DNA of 46,353 bases from Pseudomonas entomophila (GCF_029478665.1 NZ_JARPQB010000044.1:1-46353), one strand, 5' to 3'. Shown: positions 15,842 to 24,608, counted from the stretch's first letter. Notes: generated by a model from the letters alone, not told the origin. Made by a program: numbers and translations.

Positions 15842-16224
15842 TGGACGTCGCGCCGGAGTACGTCGAAAGCGCCTTCAGCCAGCTCCTGGGCTGCCGCCTG
15901 CAACGCCTGGAAACGGGCGTGGCCGAGGTGGCCCTGGCGCTTGAGCCGCACCTGCGCAACCGTGGGCAAAAGTTGCACGGCGGGGCGATCTTCAGCCTGG
16001 TGGACATTGCCATGGGCCTGGCCTGCTCGGCCAGCCATGGCTTCGACCAGCAGAGCGTGACCATCGAGTGCAAGATCAACTACATGCGCGCCGTCAGCGA
16101 GGGCGAGGTGCTGTGCACCGCCCGGGTGCTGCATGCTGGACGGCGCACGCTGGTGGTCGACGCCGACGTGCTCCAGGGCGACAAACTGGTGGCCAAGGCG
16201 CAGGGAACCTTCGCGGTTCTCTAG
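15841..16224 (+). CDS. PaaI-type hotdog thioesterase
   Basis: A 127-residue cytoplasmic hotdog-fold acyl-CoA thioesterase of the PaaI/YdiI group. The segment NRGQKLHGGAIFSLVDIAMG holds the conserved H-G-G-x-x-x-x-L-x-D motif around the active site. The start ATG shares its A with the tex stop codon (TAATG), so translation is probably coupled to tex; the functional reason is unknown. The acyl substrate cannot be told from the sequence. Confidence 0.87.
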   Translation: MDVAPEYVESAFSQLLGCRLQRLETGVAEVALALEPHLRNRGQKLHGGAIFSLVDIAMGLACSASHGFDQQSVTIECKINYMRAVSEGEVLCTARVLHAGRRTLVVDADVLQGDKLVAKAQGTFAVL

Positions 16225-16263
16225 CTGGTACAGCCCCATCTGCGGTATTTTCGGCAACATATG

Positions 16264-16332
16264 CCCCCTTTCGCCGGCAAGGCCGGCTCCTACACCGTCC
16301 AGGTAGGAGCCGGCCTTGCCGGCGAAAGGGGG
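16264..16332. repeat. REP pair forming a perfect 30-bp palindrome
   Basis: The arms 16264-16293 and 16303-16332 are exact reverse complements over 30 bases with a 9-base loop (core CCGGCCTTGCCGG, flanks GTAGGAG and CGAAAGGGGG). This is the cleanest REP pair in the window. It follows the tex-thioesterase unit. Confidence 0.93.
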
Positions 16333-16461
16333 CAGAACCGACGCTGAGCCTAGCCGGAACCGCGTAAACCAGGCGACAACGCCAGTTCCTTTCCCCACTA
16401 CCCTTGTAGACCGTCACCTCTACCCCCATATTGGGGCGACTGACGCGTGAAGGAATCCATC

Positions 16462-18039
16462 TTGAGCGACCTCCTCAACCGCCGCCTGAGCCTGCTCGGC
16501 GCGAATCTCGACCTGCTCAAGCAGTGCCTGCACGGCATTGAGCGCGAATGCCTGCGCGTGACCGACGACGGTCGCCTGGCCCGGACCCCGCACCCCAAAG
16601 CCCTGGGTTCGGCGCTGACCAACGAGCAGATCACCACCGACTATTCCGAGTCGCTGCTGGAATTCATCACCCCGGCCCTGGCCGACCCGGCCAAAGTGCT
16701 CGACAGCCTCGAGGAGATCCACCGGTTCGTCTACACCAAGCTCGGTGGCGAATACCTGTGGAGCCCGTCGATGCCCTGCGCGCTGCCGGCCGAAGAGGAC
16801 ATCCCGATCGCCGAGTACGGCAGCTCGAACATCGGCAAGCTCAAGCACGTCTACCGCAAAGGCCTCGCCCTGCGCTACGGCCGCACCATGCAGTGCATCG
16901 CCGGCATCCACTACAACTTCTCCCTGCCCGAGGCGCTGTGGCCGCTGCTGCGCGACGCCGAAGGCGGTGCGCAGAGCGACCGCGACTACCAGTCCTCGGC
17001 GTACATCGCGCTGATCCGCAACTTCCGCCGCTACAGCTGGCTGCTGATGTACCTGTTCGGCGCCTCGCCGACCCTGGACAAGGGCTTCCTGCGCGGCCGC
17101 CCGCACCAGCTCGAAGAGCTGGATGAGCAGACGCTCTACCTGCCTTACGCCACCAGCCTGCGCATGAGCGACCTGGGCTACCAGAGCAACGCCCAGGCCG
17201 GCCTGACGCCCTGCTACAACAACCTGGCCAGCTACACCGACAGCCTGCGCAAGGCAGTGGGCACGCCCTACCCGCCCTATGTCGAAGTCGGCACGCACAA
17301 GGATGGCGAGTGGGTGCAGTTGAACACCAACATCCTGCAAATCGAGAACGAGTACTACTCGAACATCCGCCCCAAGCGCGTGACCTACACCGGCGAGCGG
17401 CCGATCCAGGCCCTGATGTCCCGTGGCGTGCAATACGTGGAAGTGCGCTGCCTGGACATCAACCCGCTCCTGCCGGTGGGCATCGACCTGCCCGAGGCCC
17501 GCTTCCTCGACGCCTTCCTGCTGTTCTGCGCGCTGGAAGACAGCCCGCAGCTGGACAACGGCGAGTGCGGCCAGTGCACCGACAACTTCCTCACCGTGGT
17601 CAAGGAAGGCCGTCGCCCTGAGCTGGAACTGCGCCGTGACGGCCAGCCAGTCGCCCTGAAGGCCTGGGCCACCGAGCTGATCGAACGTATCGGCCAGCTG
17701 GCCGGCCTGCTCGACCGTGCCCACGGCGGCAATGCCCACGCCAAGGCCCTGGAAACGCAGCAGGCCAAGGTCGACGACCCTGAACTGACGCCTTCGGCCC
17801 AGGTACTGGCGCGCATGACCGAGCATGCCGAAACCTTCGTCCAGTTCTCCCTGCGCCAGAGCCGCCAGCACGCCGATACCTTCCGCAAGCAGCGGCTGCC
17901 CGCCGAACGCCAGCAAGCCTTCGAGACCCTCGCCAGCAAATCCCTGGCCGAGCAGTCGCGCCTGGAACAGCAGGAAGTCGGCGACTTCGACCTGTTCGTC
18001 GGTGCCTACCAGGCCAGCATCCTGGCAATCAGCAACTGA
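16462..18039 (+). CDS. gshA: Glutamate-cysteine ligase
   Basis: Joins glutamate and cysteine using ATP, the first and rate-limiting step of glutathione synthesis. Its 525 residues are of the gammaproteobacterial GshA type: LKQCLHGIERECLRVTDDGR at the N-terminus, then TTDYSESLLEFITP, the catalytic-core segment MQCIAGIHYNFSLPE and EVRCLDINPLLPVGID. I choose the TTG at 16462, which is seven bases after a good AAGGA (16450-16454) and gives the family start SDLLNRRLSLLGANL; the GTG at 16447 lies inside that ribosome-site region. It overlaps the TetR gene by one base. Making glutathione consumes cysteine, tying it to the sulfur genes to the right. Confidence 0.94.
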   Translation: MSDLLNRRLSLLGANLDLLKQCLHGIERECLRVTDDGRLARTPHPKALGSALTNEQITTDYSESLLEFITPALADPAKVLDSLEEIHRFVYTKLGGEYLWSPSMPCALPAEEDIPIAEYGSSNIGKLKHVYRKGLALRYGRTMQCIAGIHYNFSLPEALWPLLRDAEGGAQSDRDYQSSAYIALIRNFRRYSWLLMYLFGASPTLDKGFLRGRPHQLEELDEQTLYLPYATSLRMSDLGYQSNAQAGLTPCYNNLASYTDSLRKAVGTPYPPYVEVGTHKDGEWVQLNTNILQIENEYYSNIRPKRVTYTGERPIQALMSRGVQYVEVRCLDINPLLPVGIDLPEARFLDAFLLFCALEDSPQLDNGECGQCTDNFLTVVKEGRRPELELRRDGQPVALKAWATELIERIGQLAGLLDRAHGGNAHAKALETQQAKVDDPELTPSAQVLARMTEHAETFVQFSLRQSRQHADTFRKQRLPAERQQAFETLASKSLAEQSRLEQQEVGDFDLFVGAYQASILAISN

Positions 18040-18671
18040 TGAACCGTACCGCCACCCCGCGCAAGCCACGCGCCAGCAGCCAGGCCAGGATCGAAGCGAT
18101 CCTGGCCGCGGCCCGCGAGCTGCTGGCCGGCCAGGGCGTGGCGGCGCTGTCGATCTACAGCGTCGCGGAGCGGGCGCAAATCCCGCCGTCGTCGGTGTAT
18201 CACTTCTTCGCCAGCGTGCCGGCGTTGCTCGAGGCCCTGACCGCCGATGTACACCGAGCTTTCCGCGAGGCCTTGAGCGCACCGATCGACAGCGCCGCGT
18301 TCAGCACCTGGCACGGCCTGTCGCGGCTGATCGAGCAGCGCATGCTCGACATCTACAACGAGGACACCGCGGCGCGCCAGCTGATCCTGGCCCAGCATGG
18401 GCTGAGCGAAGTGGTGCAAGCCGACCGCCAGCACGACCTGGAGCTGGGCGAGCTGATGCACCGGCTGTTCGACCGGCATTTCCAGCTGCCGGCGATGCCG
18501 AAGGAGGTGGATGTGTTTGCCTTGGCGATGGAGCTGAGCGACCGGGTGTATGCCCGCTCGATGCAGTTGCACGAGCAGATCACCCCGCGCATGGCGGAGG
18601 AAGGGATGCGAGTGTTCGAGGCTTACCTGGGGCTGTACCTGCCGCCTTATCTGGCCAAGCGCCAACCCTGA
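18039..18671 (+). CDS. TetR-family transcriptional regulator
   Basis: A 210-residue repressor-like protein. The N-terminal helix-turn-helix (about 17-65: IEAILAAARELLAGQGVAAL, then YSVAERAQIPPSSVYHFFAS) is typical of TetR; the rest is a helical ligand domain without recognisable specificity. Its ATG shares a base with the gshA stop (TGATG), indicating coupling to gshA. Regulation of gshA or thiol metabolism is possible, but nothing in the sequence proves it. Residues 1-16 form a basic arm (RKPRASSQAR). Confidence 0.88.
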   Translation: MNRTATPRKPRASSQARIEAILAAARELLAGQGVAALSIYSVAERAQIPPSSVYHFFASVPALLEALTADVHRAFREALSAPIDSAAFSTWHGLSRLIEQRMLDIYNEDTAARQLILAQHGLSEVVQADRQHDLELGELMHRLFDRHFQLPAMPKEVDVFALAMELSDRVYARSMQLHEQITPRMAEEGMRVFEAYLGLYLPPYLAKRQP

Positions 18672-18685
18672 GCCAGCAGAAAATC

Positions 18686-18770
18686 CTGTAGGAGCGGCTT
18701 TGGCCGCGATGCAGGCGACGCGATCTGGCACCCGCTTTGCGGGTGATCGCGGCTGAAGCCGCTCCTACAG
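18686..18770. repeat. REP pair (CGGCTTTGGCCGCG / CGGCTGAAGCCG cores)
   Basis: Inverted arms CTGTAGGAGCGGCTTTGGCC and CGCGGCTGAAGCCGCTCCTA with an inner CACCCGCTTTGCGGGTG hairpin, between the convergent TetR and ssuF genes. Confidence 0.88.
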
Positions 18771-18785
18771 GGACCGTGCCAGGCA

Positions 18786-19001
18786 TCAGAGCTTGGCGAT
18801 GGACACCTCGGTCGATTTCACGAAGGCGATCACTTCGCTGCCCACCTGCAACTCCAGCTCCTTCACGGAACGGGTGGTGATCACCGAGGTGACGATGCCG
18901 GAGGCGGTCTGCACGTCGATTTCCGACAGTACCGGGCCTTCGAGGATTTCCTTCACGGTGCCTTTGAACTGGTTGCGTACGTTGATGGCTTTGATGGTCA
19001 T
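18786..19001 (-). CDS. ssuF: SsuF, small TOBE/Mop-domain molybdopterin-binding-like protein
   Basis: A 71-residue single Mop/TOBE domain, the molbindin-like oxyanion-binding fold (MTIKAINVRNQFKGTVKEIL at the start, then SGIVTSVITTRSVKEL). In P. putida ssuF is the last gene of the ssu operon and is reported to be needed for growth on sulfonates; its biochemical role is unclear. Here it follows ssuB by 30 bases as the distal gene. The length matches a single molbindin domain. Confidence 0.9.
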   Translation of the reverse strand: MTIKAINVRNQFKGTVKEILEGPVLSEIDVQTASGIVTSVITTRSVKELELQVGSEVIAFVKSTEVSIAKL

Positions 19002-19031
19002 GGCGTGCTTCCTTTTGCGGGTTTCAGGGGT

Positions 19032-19844
19032 TCAGTGGGCCCAACGCAGGTGCGTGGGCAAAGGTGCTACAGGTTCCGGCTCGGGCGGGGTGCCCGGGAC
19101 GGAAAGGACACGGTTGAGCACTTCGCTTTCCAGCGCCGCCAGGCGGTGCGAACCTCGCACCCGCGGCCGTGGCAGGTCGACGACCAGGTCCAGGCCGACG
19201 GCGCCGTCTTCGATCAGGATCACCCGATCAGCCACGGCGACGGCTTCGCTGACGTCGTGGGTGACCAACAGCACGGTGAAGCCATGCTGGCGCCACAGGC
19301 GCTCGATCAGTTGCTGCATCTCGATACGGGTCAGGGCGTCCAGCGCACCGAGCGGTTCGTCCAGCAGCAGCAGGCGCGGCTGGTGAATCAGCGCACGGGC
19401 CAGGGCCACCCGCTGTTTCTGGCCACCGGACAAGGCCGCCGGCCATTCATGGGCGCGCTCGGCCAGGCCGACCGCTTCCAACGCCTCCAGGGCGCGGGGC
19501 CGCCAGTTGCCGGACAACCCCAGGCCAACGTTGTCGATCACCTTCTTCCAGGGCAACAGGCGCGCATCCTGGAACATCAACCGAGTGTCCTCGCGGGCCT
19601 CGGCCAGCGGCGCGGCGCCGGCCAGCAGCTCGCCGCCGCTGGGCTGGTCGAGCCCGGCCAGCAGGCGCAGCAAGGTGCTCTTGCCACAGCCACTGCGCCC
19701 GACGATGGCGACGAACTGGCCGGCCGGAATGTGCAGGTCGACACCGCGCAGGACTTCACGCTGGCCGAAGGTGCGGCGCAGGTCGTTGGCCGCCAGGGGG
19801 ATGCCACGCAGCAGGCGTGGCGGCTGTTCCTTGAGCACGGTCAT
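19032..19844 (-). CDS. ssuB: Alkanesulfonate ABC transporter ATP-binding protein
   Basis: Energises sulfonate import with SsuA and SsuC. Its 270 residues include Walker A VGRSGCGKSTLLRLLAG, signature LSGGQKQRVALARALIHQP and Walker B LLLLDEPLGALD, followed by the switch His in LLVTHDVSEAV. The start ATG at 19844 overlaps the ssuC stop (ATGA). The open frame runs far upstream to 21032, but that part is opposite-phase reading of ssuC and ssuD. Confidence 0.95.
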   Translation of the reverse strand: MTVLKEQPPRLLRGIPLAANDLRRTFGQREVLRGVDLHIPAGQFVAIVGRSGCGKSTLLRLLAGLDQPSGGELLAGAAPLAEAREDTRLMFQDARLLPWKKVIDNVGLGLSGNWRPRALEALEAVGLAERAHEWPAALSGGQKQRVALARALIHQPRLLLLDEPLGALDALTRIEMQQLIERLWRQHGFTVLLVTHDVSEAVAVADRVILIEDGAVGLDLVVDLPRPRVRGSHRLAALESEVLNRVLSVPGTPPEPEPVAPLPTHLRWAH

Positions 19845-20641
19845 CACACAGCCTCCCTCTTCGCCTCCTGGTACGCCGGGTGCCAGCGCAGCCACACACG
19901 CTCCAGGCCACGGGCGGCCAGGTCGGCGCACTTGCCAAGCACCGCGTACAGGACGATGGCCAACACCACCACGTCGGTCTGCAGGAACTCCCGGGCGCTC
20001 ATCGCCAGGTAGCCGATGCCGGAGTTGGCCGAAATGGTCTCGGCGACGATCAGCGTCAGCCACATGAACCCGAGGGCGAAGCGCACTCCCACCAGGATCG
20101 ACGGCAGTGCGCCCGGCAGGATCACCTGGCGGAACAGGGCGAAGCCCGACAACCCGTAGCTGCGCGCCATCTCCACCAGCGCCGGGTCGACATTGCGGAT
20201 GCCGTGGTAAGTGTTCAGGTAGATGGGGAACAGCGTCCCCAGCGCCACCAGGAAGATCTTCGCCGACTCGTCGATTCCGAACCACAGGATCACCAGCGGG
20301 ATCAGCGCCAGGTGCGGCACGTTGCGGATCATCTGCACCGAGCTGTCGAGCAGGCGCTCGCCCCAGTTCGAAAGGCCGGTGATGAAGCCCAGCAACAGCC
20401 CCAGGCTGCCCCCGATGAGAAAACCAAGGCCGGCACGCCAGCCACTGATGGCCAGGTGGGTCCAGATTTCGCCGCTGCGCACCAGTTCGACGCCTGCGCT
20501 CACCACCGCGCTCGGGGCCGGCAGGATGCGGGTCGACAGCCAGCCGGCGCTGACCGCCAGTTGCCACACCGCCACCAGCAGGATCGGCAAGGCCCAGGGC
20601 GCCAGGCGCTGCGGCCAGGTAGTAGAAGACGCACGACTCAT
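19844..20641 (-). CDS. ssuC: Alkanesulfonate ABC transporter permease
   Basis: Inner-membrane permease of the SsuABC importer, 265 residues with about six membrane helices. The coupling-helix region that contacts SsuB reads LVEMARSYGLSGFALFRQVI (EAA-type loop with a conserved G near residue 175). The N-terminal MSRASSTTWPQRLAPW is short and cytoplasmic. It starts 11 bases after the ssuD stop and overlaps ssuB by four. Confidence 0.95.
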   Translation of the reverse strand: MSRASSTTWPQRLAPWALPILLVAVWQLAVSAGWLSTRILPAPSAVVSAGVELVRSGEIWTHLAISGWRAGLGFLIGGSLGLLLGFITGLSNWGERLLDSSVQMIRNVPHLALIPLVILWFGIDESAKIFLVALGTLFPIYLNTYHGIRNVDPALVEMARSYGLSGFALFRQVILPGALPSILVGVRFALGFMWLTLIVAETISANSGIGYLAMSAREFLQTDVVVLAIVLYAVLGKCADLAARGLERVWLRWHPAYQEAKREAV

Positions 20642-20652
20642 GGCCTCGGTCC

Positions 20653-21801
20653 TCAGCTCTGCGACACGGACTTGGGCAGGATGTCGTTGGCGACCATTTC
20701 ACCGAACGGGCTGACATAGCCACCGCTTTTCGGTTGTTCCGGGCGCTGCACGTCCAGGTGCGGGAACAGCAGCTCGGCGACACGGTACGACTCTTCCAGG
20801 TGGGGGTAGCCGGAGAAGATGAAGGTGTCGATCCCCAGGTCCGCATACTCCTTGACCCGCGCCGCGACGGTCGGGCCATCGCCCACCAGCGCGGTGCCGG
20901 CGCCACCACGCACCAGGCCGACGCCGGCCCACAGGTTCGGCGCCACCTCCAGCTTGTCGCGCTTGCCGCCGTGCAGGGCGGCCATGCGTTGCTGGCCGAC
21001 CGAGTCGAAGCGCGCCAGCGAGGCCTGGGCACGGGCGATGGTGTCGTCGTCCAGGTGCGAGATGAGTTTGTCGGCGGCGGCCCAGGCTTCTTCGTTGGTT
21101 TCCCGCACGATCACGTGCAGGCGGATGCCGAAGCGCACTTCACGGCCAAGGGCTGCGGCTTTCTCGCGCACCTGGGCGATCTTCTCGGCCACGGCGGCCG
21201 GCGGCTCGCCCCAGGTCAGGTACAGCTCGACCTGCTCGGCGGCCAGGTCCTGGGCGGCGTCGGACGAGCCGCCGAAATACAGCGGCGGGCGCGGTTGCTG
21301 GATCGGCGGATAGAGCAGCTTGGCGCCCTTCACCTGGAGGTGCTTGCCGTCGTAGTCGACCACTTCGCCTTCGAGTACCTTGCGCCAGATGCGGGTGAAC
21401 TCCACCGACGCCTCATAGCGCTCCTGGTGGTTGAGGTGCAGGCCGTCACCGGCCAGTTCGTCCGGGTCGCCACCGGTCACCAGGTTGAACAGCGCGCGGC
21501 CATTGGACAGGCGGTCCAGGGTGGCCGCCTGGCGCGCCGCCACGGTCGGCGAAATGATCCCCGGGCGCAGGGCGACCAGGAACTTCAGGCGTTCGGTCAC
21601 CGGGATCAGCGACGCCGCCACCAGCCAGGAGTCCTCGCAGGAACGCCCGGTGGGGATCAGCACGCCGCCGAATCCAAGACGATCGGCGGCCTGGGCGATC
21701 TGGCTCAGGTAGCCGTGGTCGACGGCGCGGGCGCCTTCGGTGGTGCCCAGGTACTTGCCGTCACCGTGGGTGGGGAGGAACCAGAAGATGTCAAGGCTCA
21801 T
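20653..21801 (-). CDS. ssuD: FMNH2-dependent alkanesulfonate monooxygenase
   Basis: Cleaves the C-S bond of alkanesulfonates with FMNH2 and O2, releasing sulfite and an aldehyde. Its 382 residues match E. coli SsuD (381). The bacterial-luciferase-like barrel is seen in MSLDIFWFLPTHGDGKYLGT, GFGGVLIPTGRSCEDSW and FNLVTGGDPDELAGDGL. The catalytic-site Cys of the family lies in GRSCEDSW near residue 54, and the mobile-loop Arg region in LVRGGAGTALVGDGPTV is present. Reduced FMN would come from SsuE. It lies between ssuA and ssuC. Confidence 0.96.
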   Translation of the reverse strand: MSLDIFWFLPTHGDGKYLGTTEGARAVDHGYLSQIAQAADRLGFGGVLIPTGRSCEDSWLVAASLIPVTERLKFLVALRPGIISPTVAARQAATLDRLSNGRALFNLVTGGDPDELAGDGLHLNHQERYEASVEFTRIWRKVLEGEVVDYDGKHLQVKGAKLLYPPIQQPRPPLYFGGSSDAAQDLAAEQVELYLTWGEPPAAVAEKIAQVREKAAALGREVRFGIRLHVIVRETNEEAWAAADKLISHLDDDTIARAQASLARFDSVGQQRMAALHGGKRDKLEVAPNLWAGVGLVRGGAGTALVGDGPTVAARVKEYADLGIDTFIFSGYPHLEESYRVAELLFPHLDVQRPEQPKSGGYVSPFGEMVANDILPKSVSQS

Positions 21802-21860
21802 TGGAGTTGTCTCCTCAAGGGTGGCTCAAGCCGGGGCGGCGCCCCGGCACGGCGAATCGT

Positions 21861-22826
21861 TCAAGGCGCACTGGCGACCTTGGCCGGGGGTGTCCAGATC
21901 ACGTCCTTGATGTTCAAGGGCTTGGGGATCAGCTTCAGGGCCGTGAAGGTGTCGGCGATCTTCTGCTGCGCGGTGATGACTTCCGGGGTCAGCGGCGTGG
22001 CGCCATAGCCCTGGCGCTTCACCGAGGTGAGCGTGATGTCGGCGGGCAGGCCGAGCAGCGGCGCGACCTGGTCGGTGACCTGCTGCGGGTTGGCCTGGGA
22101 CCACTGGCCCACGGCGCGCACTTCCTCGACCAGGGTGTTGATCACCGTCGGGTGCTGAGTGGCATAGCCACGGGTGGCGAGGTAGAACTGGTGGTTGTCG
22201 ACCAGGCCCTTGCCGTCGCGCAGAACGCGGGCCTGCAGCTGTTGCTCGGCGGCAGCCTGGTAAGGGTCCCAGATCACCCAGGCATCCACGCTGCCGCGCT
22301 CGAAGGCGGCGCGGGCGTCGGCGGGCGGCAGGTAGACAGGCTGGATGTCGGCATAGGTGAGGCCGGCGTCTTCAAGGGCGCGAACCAGCAGGTAATGGAC
22401 GTTCGAGCCCTTGTTGAGGGCGACTTTCTTGCCTTTGAGCTCTTTCACCGACTGGATCGACGAACCCTTGGGCACAAGAATCGCCTCGCTGTGTGGCGCA
22501 GGCGGCTCGTAGGCGACGTAGAGCAGGTCGGCGCCCGCGGCCTGGGCGAACACCGGCGGCGTTTCGCCGGTCACGCCGAAATCGATGGAGCCGACGTTGA
22601 GCCCTTCGAGCAACTGCGGGCCGCCGGGGAATTCGGTCCATTGCACCTGGATGCCCTGCTCGGCCAGGCGCTTCTCCAGCGAGCCCTTGGCCTTGAGCAG
22701 CACCAGGGTGCCGTATTTCTGGTAACCGATGCGCAGGCTTTCGGCCTGGGCTTGGGTGATGGCGCCGAAGGACACAGCCGCCGCAAACAGGGCGACCAGA
22801 CCGCGACGCAAGAAGACTGTGCGCAT
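21861..22826 (-). CDS. ssuA: Aliphatic sulfonate-binding periplasmic protein
   Basis: Substrate-binding protein delivering alkanesulfonates to SsuBC in the periplasm. It has 321 residues with a signal peptide ending AITQAQA-ES. The mature part begins LRIGYQKYGTLVLLKAKGSL and includes the family segments DFGVTGETPPVFAQAAGADL and AWVIWDPYQAAAE. It is 96 bases downstream of ssuE and 59 upstream of ssuD in the same operon. Confidence 0.95.
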   Translation of the reverse strand: MRTVFLRRGLVALFAAAVSFGAITQAQAESLRIGYQKYGTLVLLKAKGSLEKRLAEQGIQVQWTEFPGGPQLLEGLNVGSIDFGVTGETPPVFAQAAGADLLYVAYEPPAPHSEAILVPKGSSIQSVKELKGKKVALNKGSNVHYLLVRALEDAGLTYADIQPVYLPPADARAAFERGSVDAWVIWDPYQAAAEQQLQARVLRDGKGLVDNHQFYLATRGYATQHPTVINTLVEEVRAVGQWSQANPQQVTDQVAPLLGLPADITLTSVKRQGYGATPLTPEVITAQQKIADTFTALKLIPKPLNIKDVIWTPPAKVASAP

Positions 22827-22922
22827 GGCGCTCTCCTGTGCGAGTTAGGTTCGGGTAGCACCTGCTTGCCTCGTTGGCGGGCGAGTAAGGTGGGAACAGC
22901 GATGAAGCGGTGGTGGCCGGGT

Positions 22923-23516
22923 TCAGATGCTCCAGCGGGCATTGATCAGGCGTTCGTTGAGCACGCCGGGGGCGACTGGCCGAGGCCGGCGCGCCAGGGC
23001 GCTGTGGAACGTTTCCAGCGAATCCAGCAGGCGCTGCTCGAGGGCGGGCGCCAGTTGCGCCGGCTTGCTGCCTTCGCCGTAGGCGATCTGGCCGTCGTCG
23101 GCGAAGATCCCTTGCAGGGTCTCCTGGGCCTTGAGGGCCGACAGCACGGGCTTGAGCGCGTAGTCCACGGCGAGCATGTGGGCGATGCTGCCGCCGGTGG
23201 CGATCGGCAGTACCACTTTGTGTTCCAGGGCGCGCTCGGGCAGCAGGTCGAGCAGGGTCTTCAGCGCGCCGGCGAACGATGCCTTGTACACCGGGGTGGC
23301 AACCACCAGGCCGTCGGCCTGGGCCACCAGTTCGTTGAAGTGGCGCACCTGCGGGCTGTCGAAGCGCGCGTGGAGCAGGTCCTCGGCGGGGAACTCCCGC
23401 ACCTGGAAAGTCACCACCTCGACGCCGCGCTCCTGCAGCCAGTCGCGCGCGCGTTCTAGCAGCACGCCGGAGCGTGAACGAAGACTGGGGCTACCACCGA
23501 CAGAAACAACCAGCAT
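22923..23516 (-). CDS. ssuE: NAD(P)H-dependent FMN reductase
   Basis: Supplies FMNH2 to SsuD. It is a 197-residue flavodoxin-like protein: phosphate-binding loop VSVGGSPSLRSRSGVLLE at the N-terminus, then GLVVATPVYKASFAGALKTL, the usual FMN site, and PIATGGSIAHMLAVDYALKP. First gene of the ssuEADCBF operon; an AT-rich tract with TTTATTCC (23629-23636) precedes it. It is the only flavin reductase in the window, so the SfnB-like and DszA-like enzymes at 36-40 kb may also depend on it or on a reductase elsewhere. Confidence 0.95.
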   Translation of the reverse strand: MLVVSVGGSPSLRSRSGVLLERARDWLQERGVEVVTFQVREFPAEDLLHARFDSPQVRHFNELVAQADGLVVATPVYKASFAGALKTLLDLLPERALEHKVVLPIATGGSIAHMLAVDYALKPVLSALKAQETLQGIFADDGQIAYGEGSKPAQLAPALEQRLLDSLETFHSALARRPRPVAPGVLNERLINARWSI

Positions 23517-23595
23517 TGAAAGCGCTTCCTTCGATTCGATTGCAGGGCCGCGAGGGGGTTGGCCCCGCTGGATGCAAGTGACATTAACAGCTCGT

Positions 23596-23656
23596 CACAT
23601 ATATCTATAAATCATATTTTTTTATGTATTTATTCCTATTGGAGATATTGAATAAC
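23596..23656 (-). promoter_or_regulatory. AT-rich control region of the ssu operon
   Basis: A sharply AT-rich tract in a GC-rich neighbourhood, 80-140 bases before ssuE. It contains TTTATTCC (23629-23636), resembling half-sites seen before other sulfur genes in this window. CysB-type control is known for ssu genes; the site assignment is inference. Confidence 0.45.
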
Positions 23657-23661
23657 GCCCC

Positions 23662-23748
23662 CTGTAGGAGCGGCTTCAGCCGCGATCACCCGCGAAGCGG
23701 GTGCCAGGAACCGCGGTGCTTGCATCGCGGCTAAAGCCGCTCCTACAG
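23662..23748. repeat. REP pair (CGGCTTCAGCCGCG core)
   Basis: Inverted arms CTGTAGGAGCGGCTTCAGCC and CGCGGCTAAAGCCGCTCCTA with an inner CACCCGCGAAGCGGGTG hairpin, between the lsfA 3' end and the ssuE promoter. Confidence 0.88.
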
Positions 23749-23783
23749 GGATACAGGGATCGTGCATGCCGTTCGGCAGGCAT

Positions 23784-23807
23784 AAAAAAGGGCCGTCGAA
23801 ACGGCCC
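23784..23807 (-). terminator. Terminator of lsfA
   Basis: GGGCCGT (23790-23796) / ACGGCCC (23801-23807) with a CGAA loop; the A run at 23784-23789 gives six U on the minus strand, 43 bases after the lsfA stop. Confidence 0.93.
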
Positions 23808-23849
23808 GAAGATCCCTGCTTGGCTAAGAGCAATACAACGAGGAATTCC

Positions 23850-24488
23850 TTAACGATTCGGTTGCGGGGTCAGCCGCAGATAGGGTTTCACCGCCCGGTA
23901 CCCTTTCGGGAAGCGCTGCTTGATTTCGTCTTCGTCCTTCAGCGAGGGCACGATCACCACTTCGTCGCCGTCCTGCCAGTTGCCCGGGGTGGCGACCTTG
24001 TAGTTGTCGGTCAGCTGCAACGAGTCGATCACCCGCAGGATCTCGTTGAAGTTGCGCCCGGTACTGGCCGGATAGGTGATGGTCAGGCGCACCTTCTTGT
24101 TCGGGTCGATGACGAACAGCGAGCGCACGGTGAGGGTGTCGCTGGCATTGGGGTGAATCAGGTCGTAGAGGTCGGAAACCTTGCGGTCGGCGTCGGCGAT
24201 GATCGGGAAGTTGACCACGGTGTTCTGGGTCTCGTTGATGTCATCGATCCACTTGTGGTGCGAGTCGACCGGATCCACCGACAGGGCAATGGCTTTCACG
24301 CCGCGCTTGGCGAAATCATCCTTGAGCTTGGCGGTCAGGCCCAGCTCGGTGGTGCACACCGGGGTGAAGTCGGCCGGGTGGGAGAACAGCACGCCCCAGC
24401 TGTTGCCCAGCCATTCGTGGAAGCGGATCTTGCCGGCGCTGGAATCCTGTTCGAAATCGGGGGCGATGTCGCCGAGTTTGAGGCTCAT
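23850..24488 (-). CDS. lsfA: 1-Cys peroxiredoxin LsfA
   Basis: Thiol peroxidase linked in P. putida to sulfate starvation and protection against peroxides. It has 212 residues with the peroxidatic Cys45 in HPADFTPVCTTELG. No other cysteine occurs in the protein, confirming the 1-Cys (Prx6-like) type. The C-terminal part has the family segment YPASTGRNFNEILRVIDSLQ. The ATG at 24488 (MSLKLGDIAPDF) is chosen over an in-frame ATG 66 bases upstream in the AT-rich promoter zone. It has its own terminator and is separate from ssuE. Its position beside flavin monooxygenases suits detoxifying H2O2 made by uncoupled flavin. Confidence 0.95.
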   Translation of the reverse strand: MSLKLGDIAPDFEQDSSAGKIRFHEWLGNSWGVLFSHPADFTPVCTTELGLTAKLKDDFAKRGVKAIALSVDPVDSHHKWIDDINETQNTVVNFPIIADADRKVSDLYDLIHPNASDTLTVRSLFVIDPNKKVRLTITYPASTGRNFNEILRVIDSLQLTDNYKVATPGNWQDGDEVVIVPSLKDEDEIKQRFPKGYRAVKPYLRLTPQPNR

Positions 24489-24543
24489 GGAAGCGGCTCC
24501 TGTGCTGTGTCTGGCCTGGATGGGTTCAATGTGCCTGCTTCTG

Positions 24544-24600
24544 ATTAAAAACAAAAAGAATAAATATCGATTTATTTATAACCATATTGCATACGAAATT
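24544..24600 (-). promoter_or_regulatory. AT-rich control region of lsfA with palindrome
   Basis: Contains AATAAAT-ATCG-ATTTATT (24559-24576), a 7-bp inverted repeat about 70 bases before the lsfA ATG. Similar AT-rich tracts precede ssuE, tauA, tcyJ and the sfnB-like operon. Confidence 0.4.
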
Positions 24601-24608
24601 GCAGGTAC

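Noticed and set aside
19032..21032. 666-residue reading frame taking in ssuB and upstream DNA
   Set aside because: Only the last 270 residues are SsuB; the rest is off-frame reading of ssuC and ssuD.
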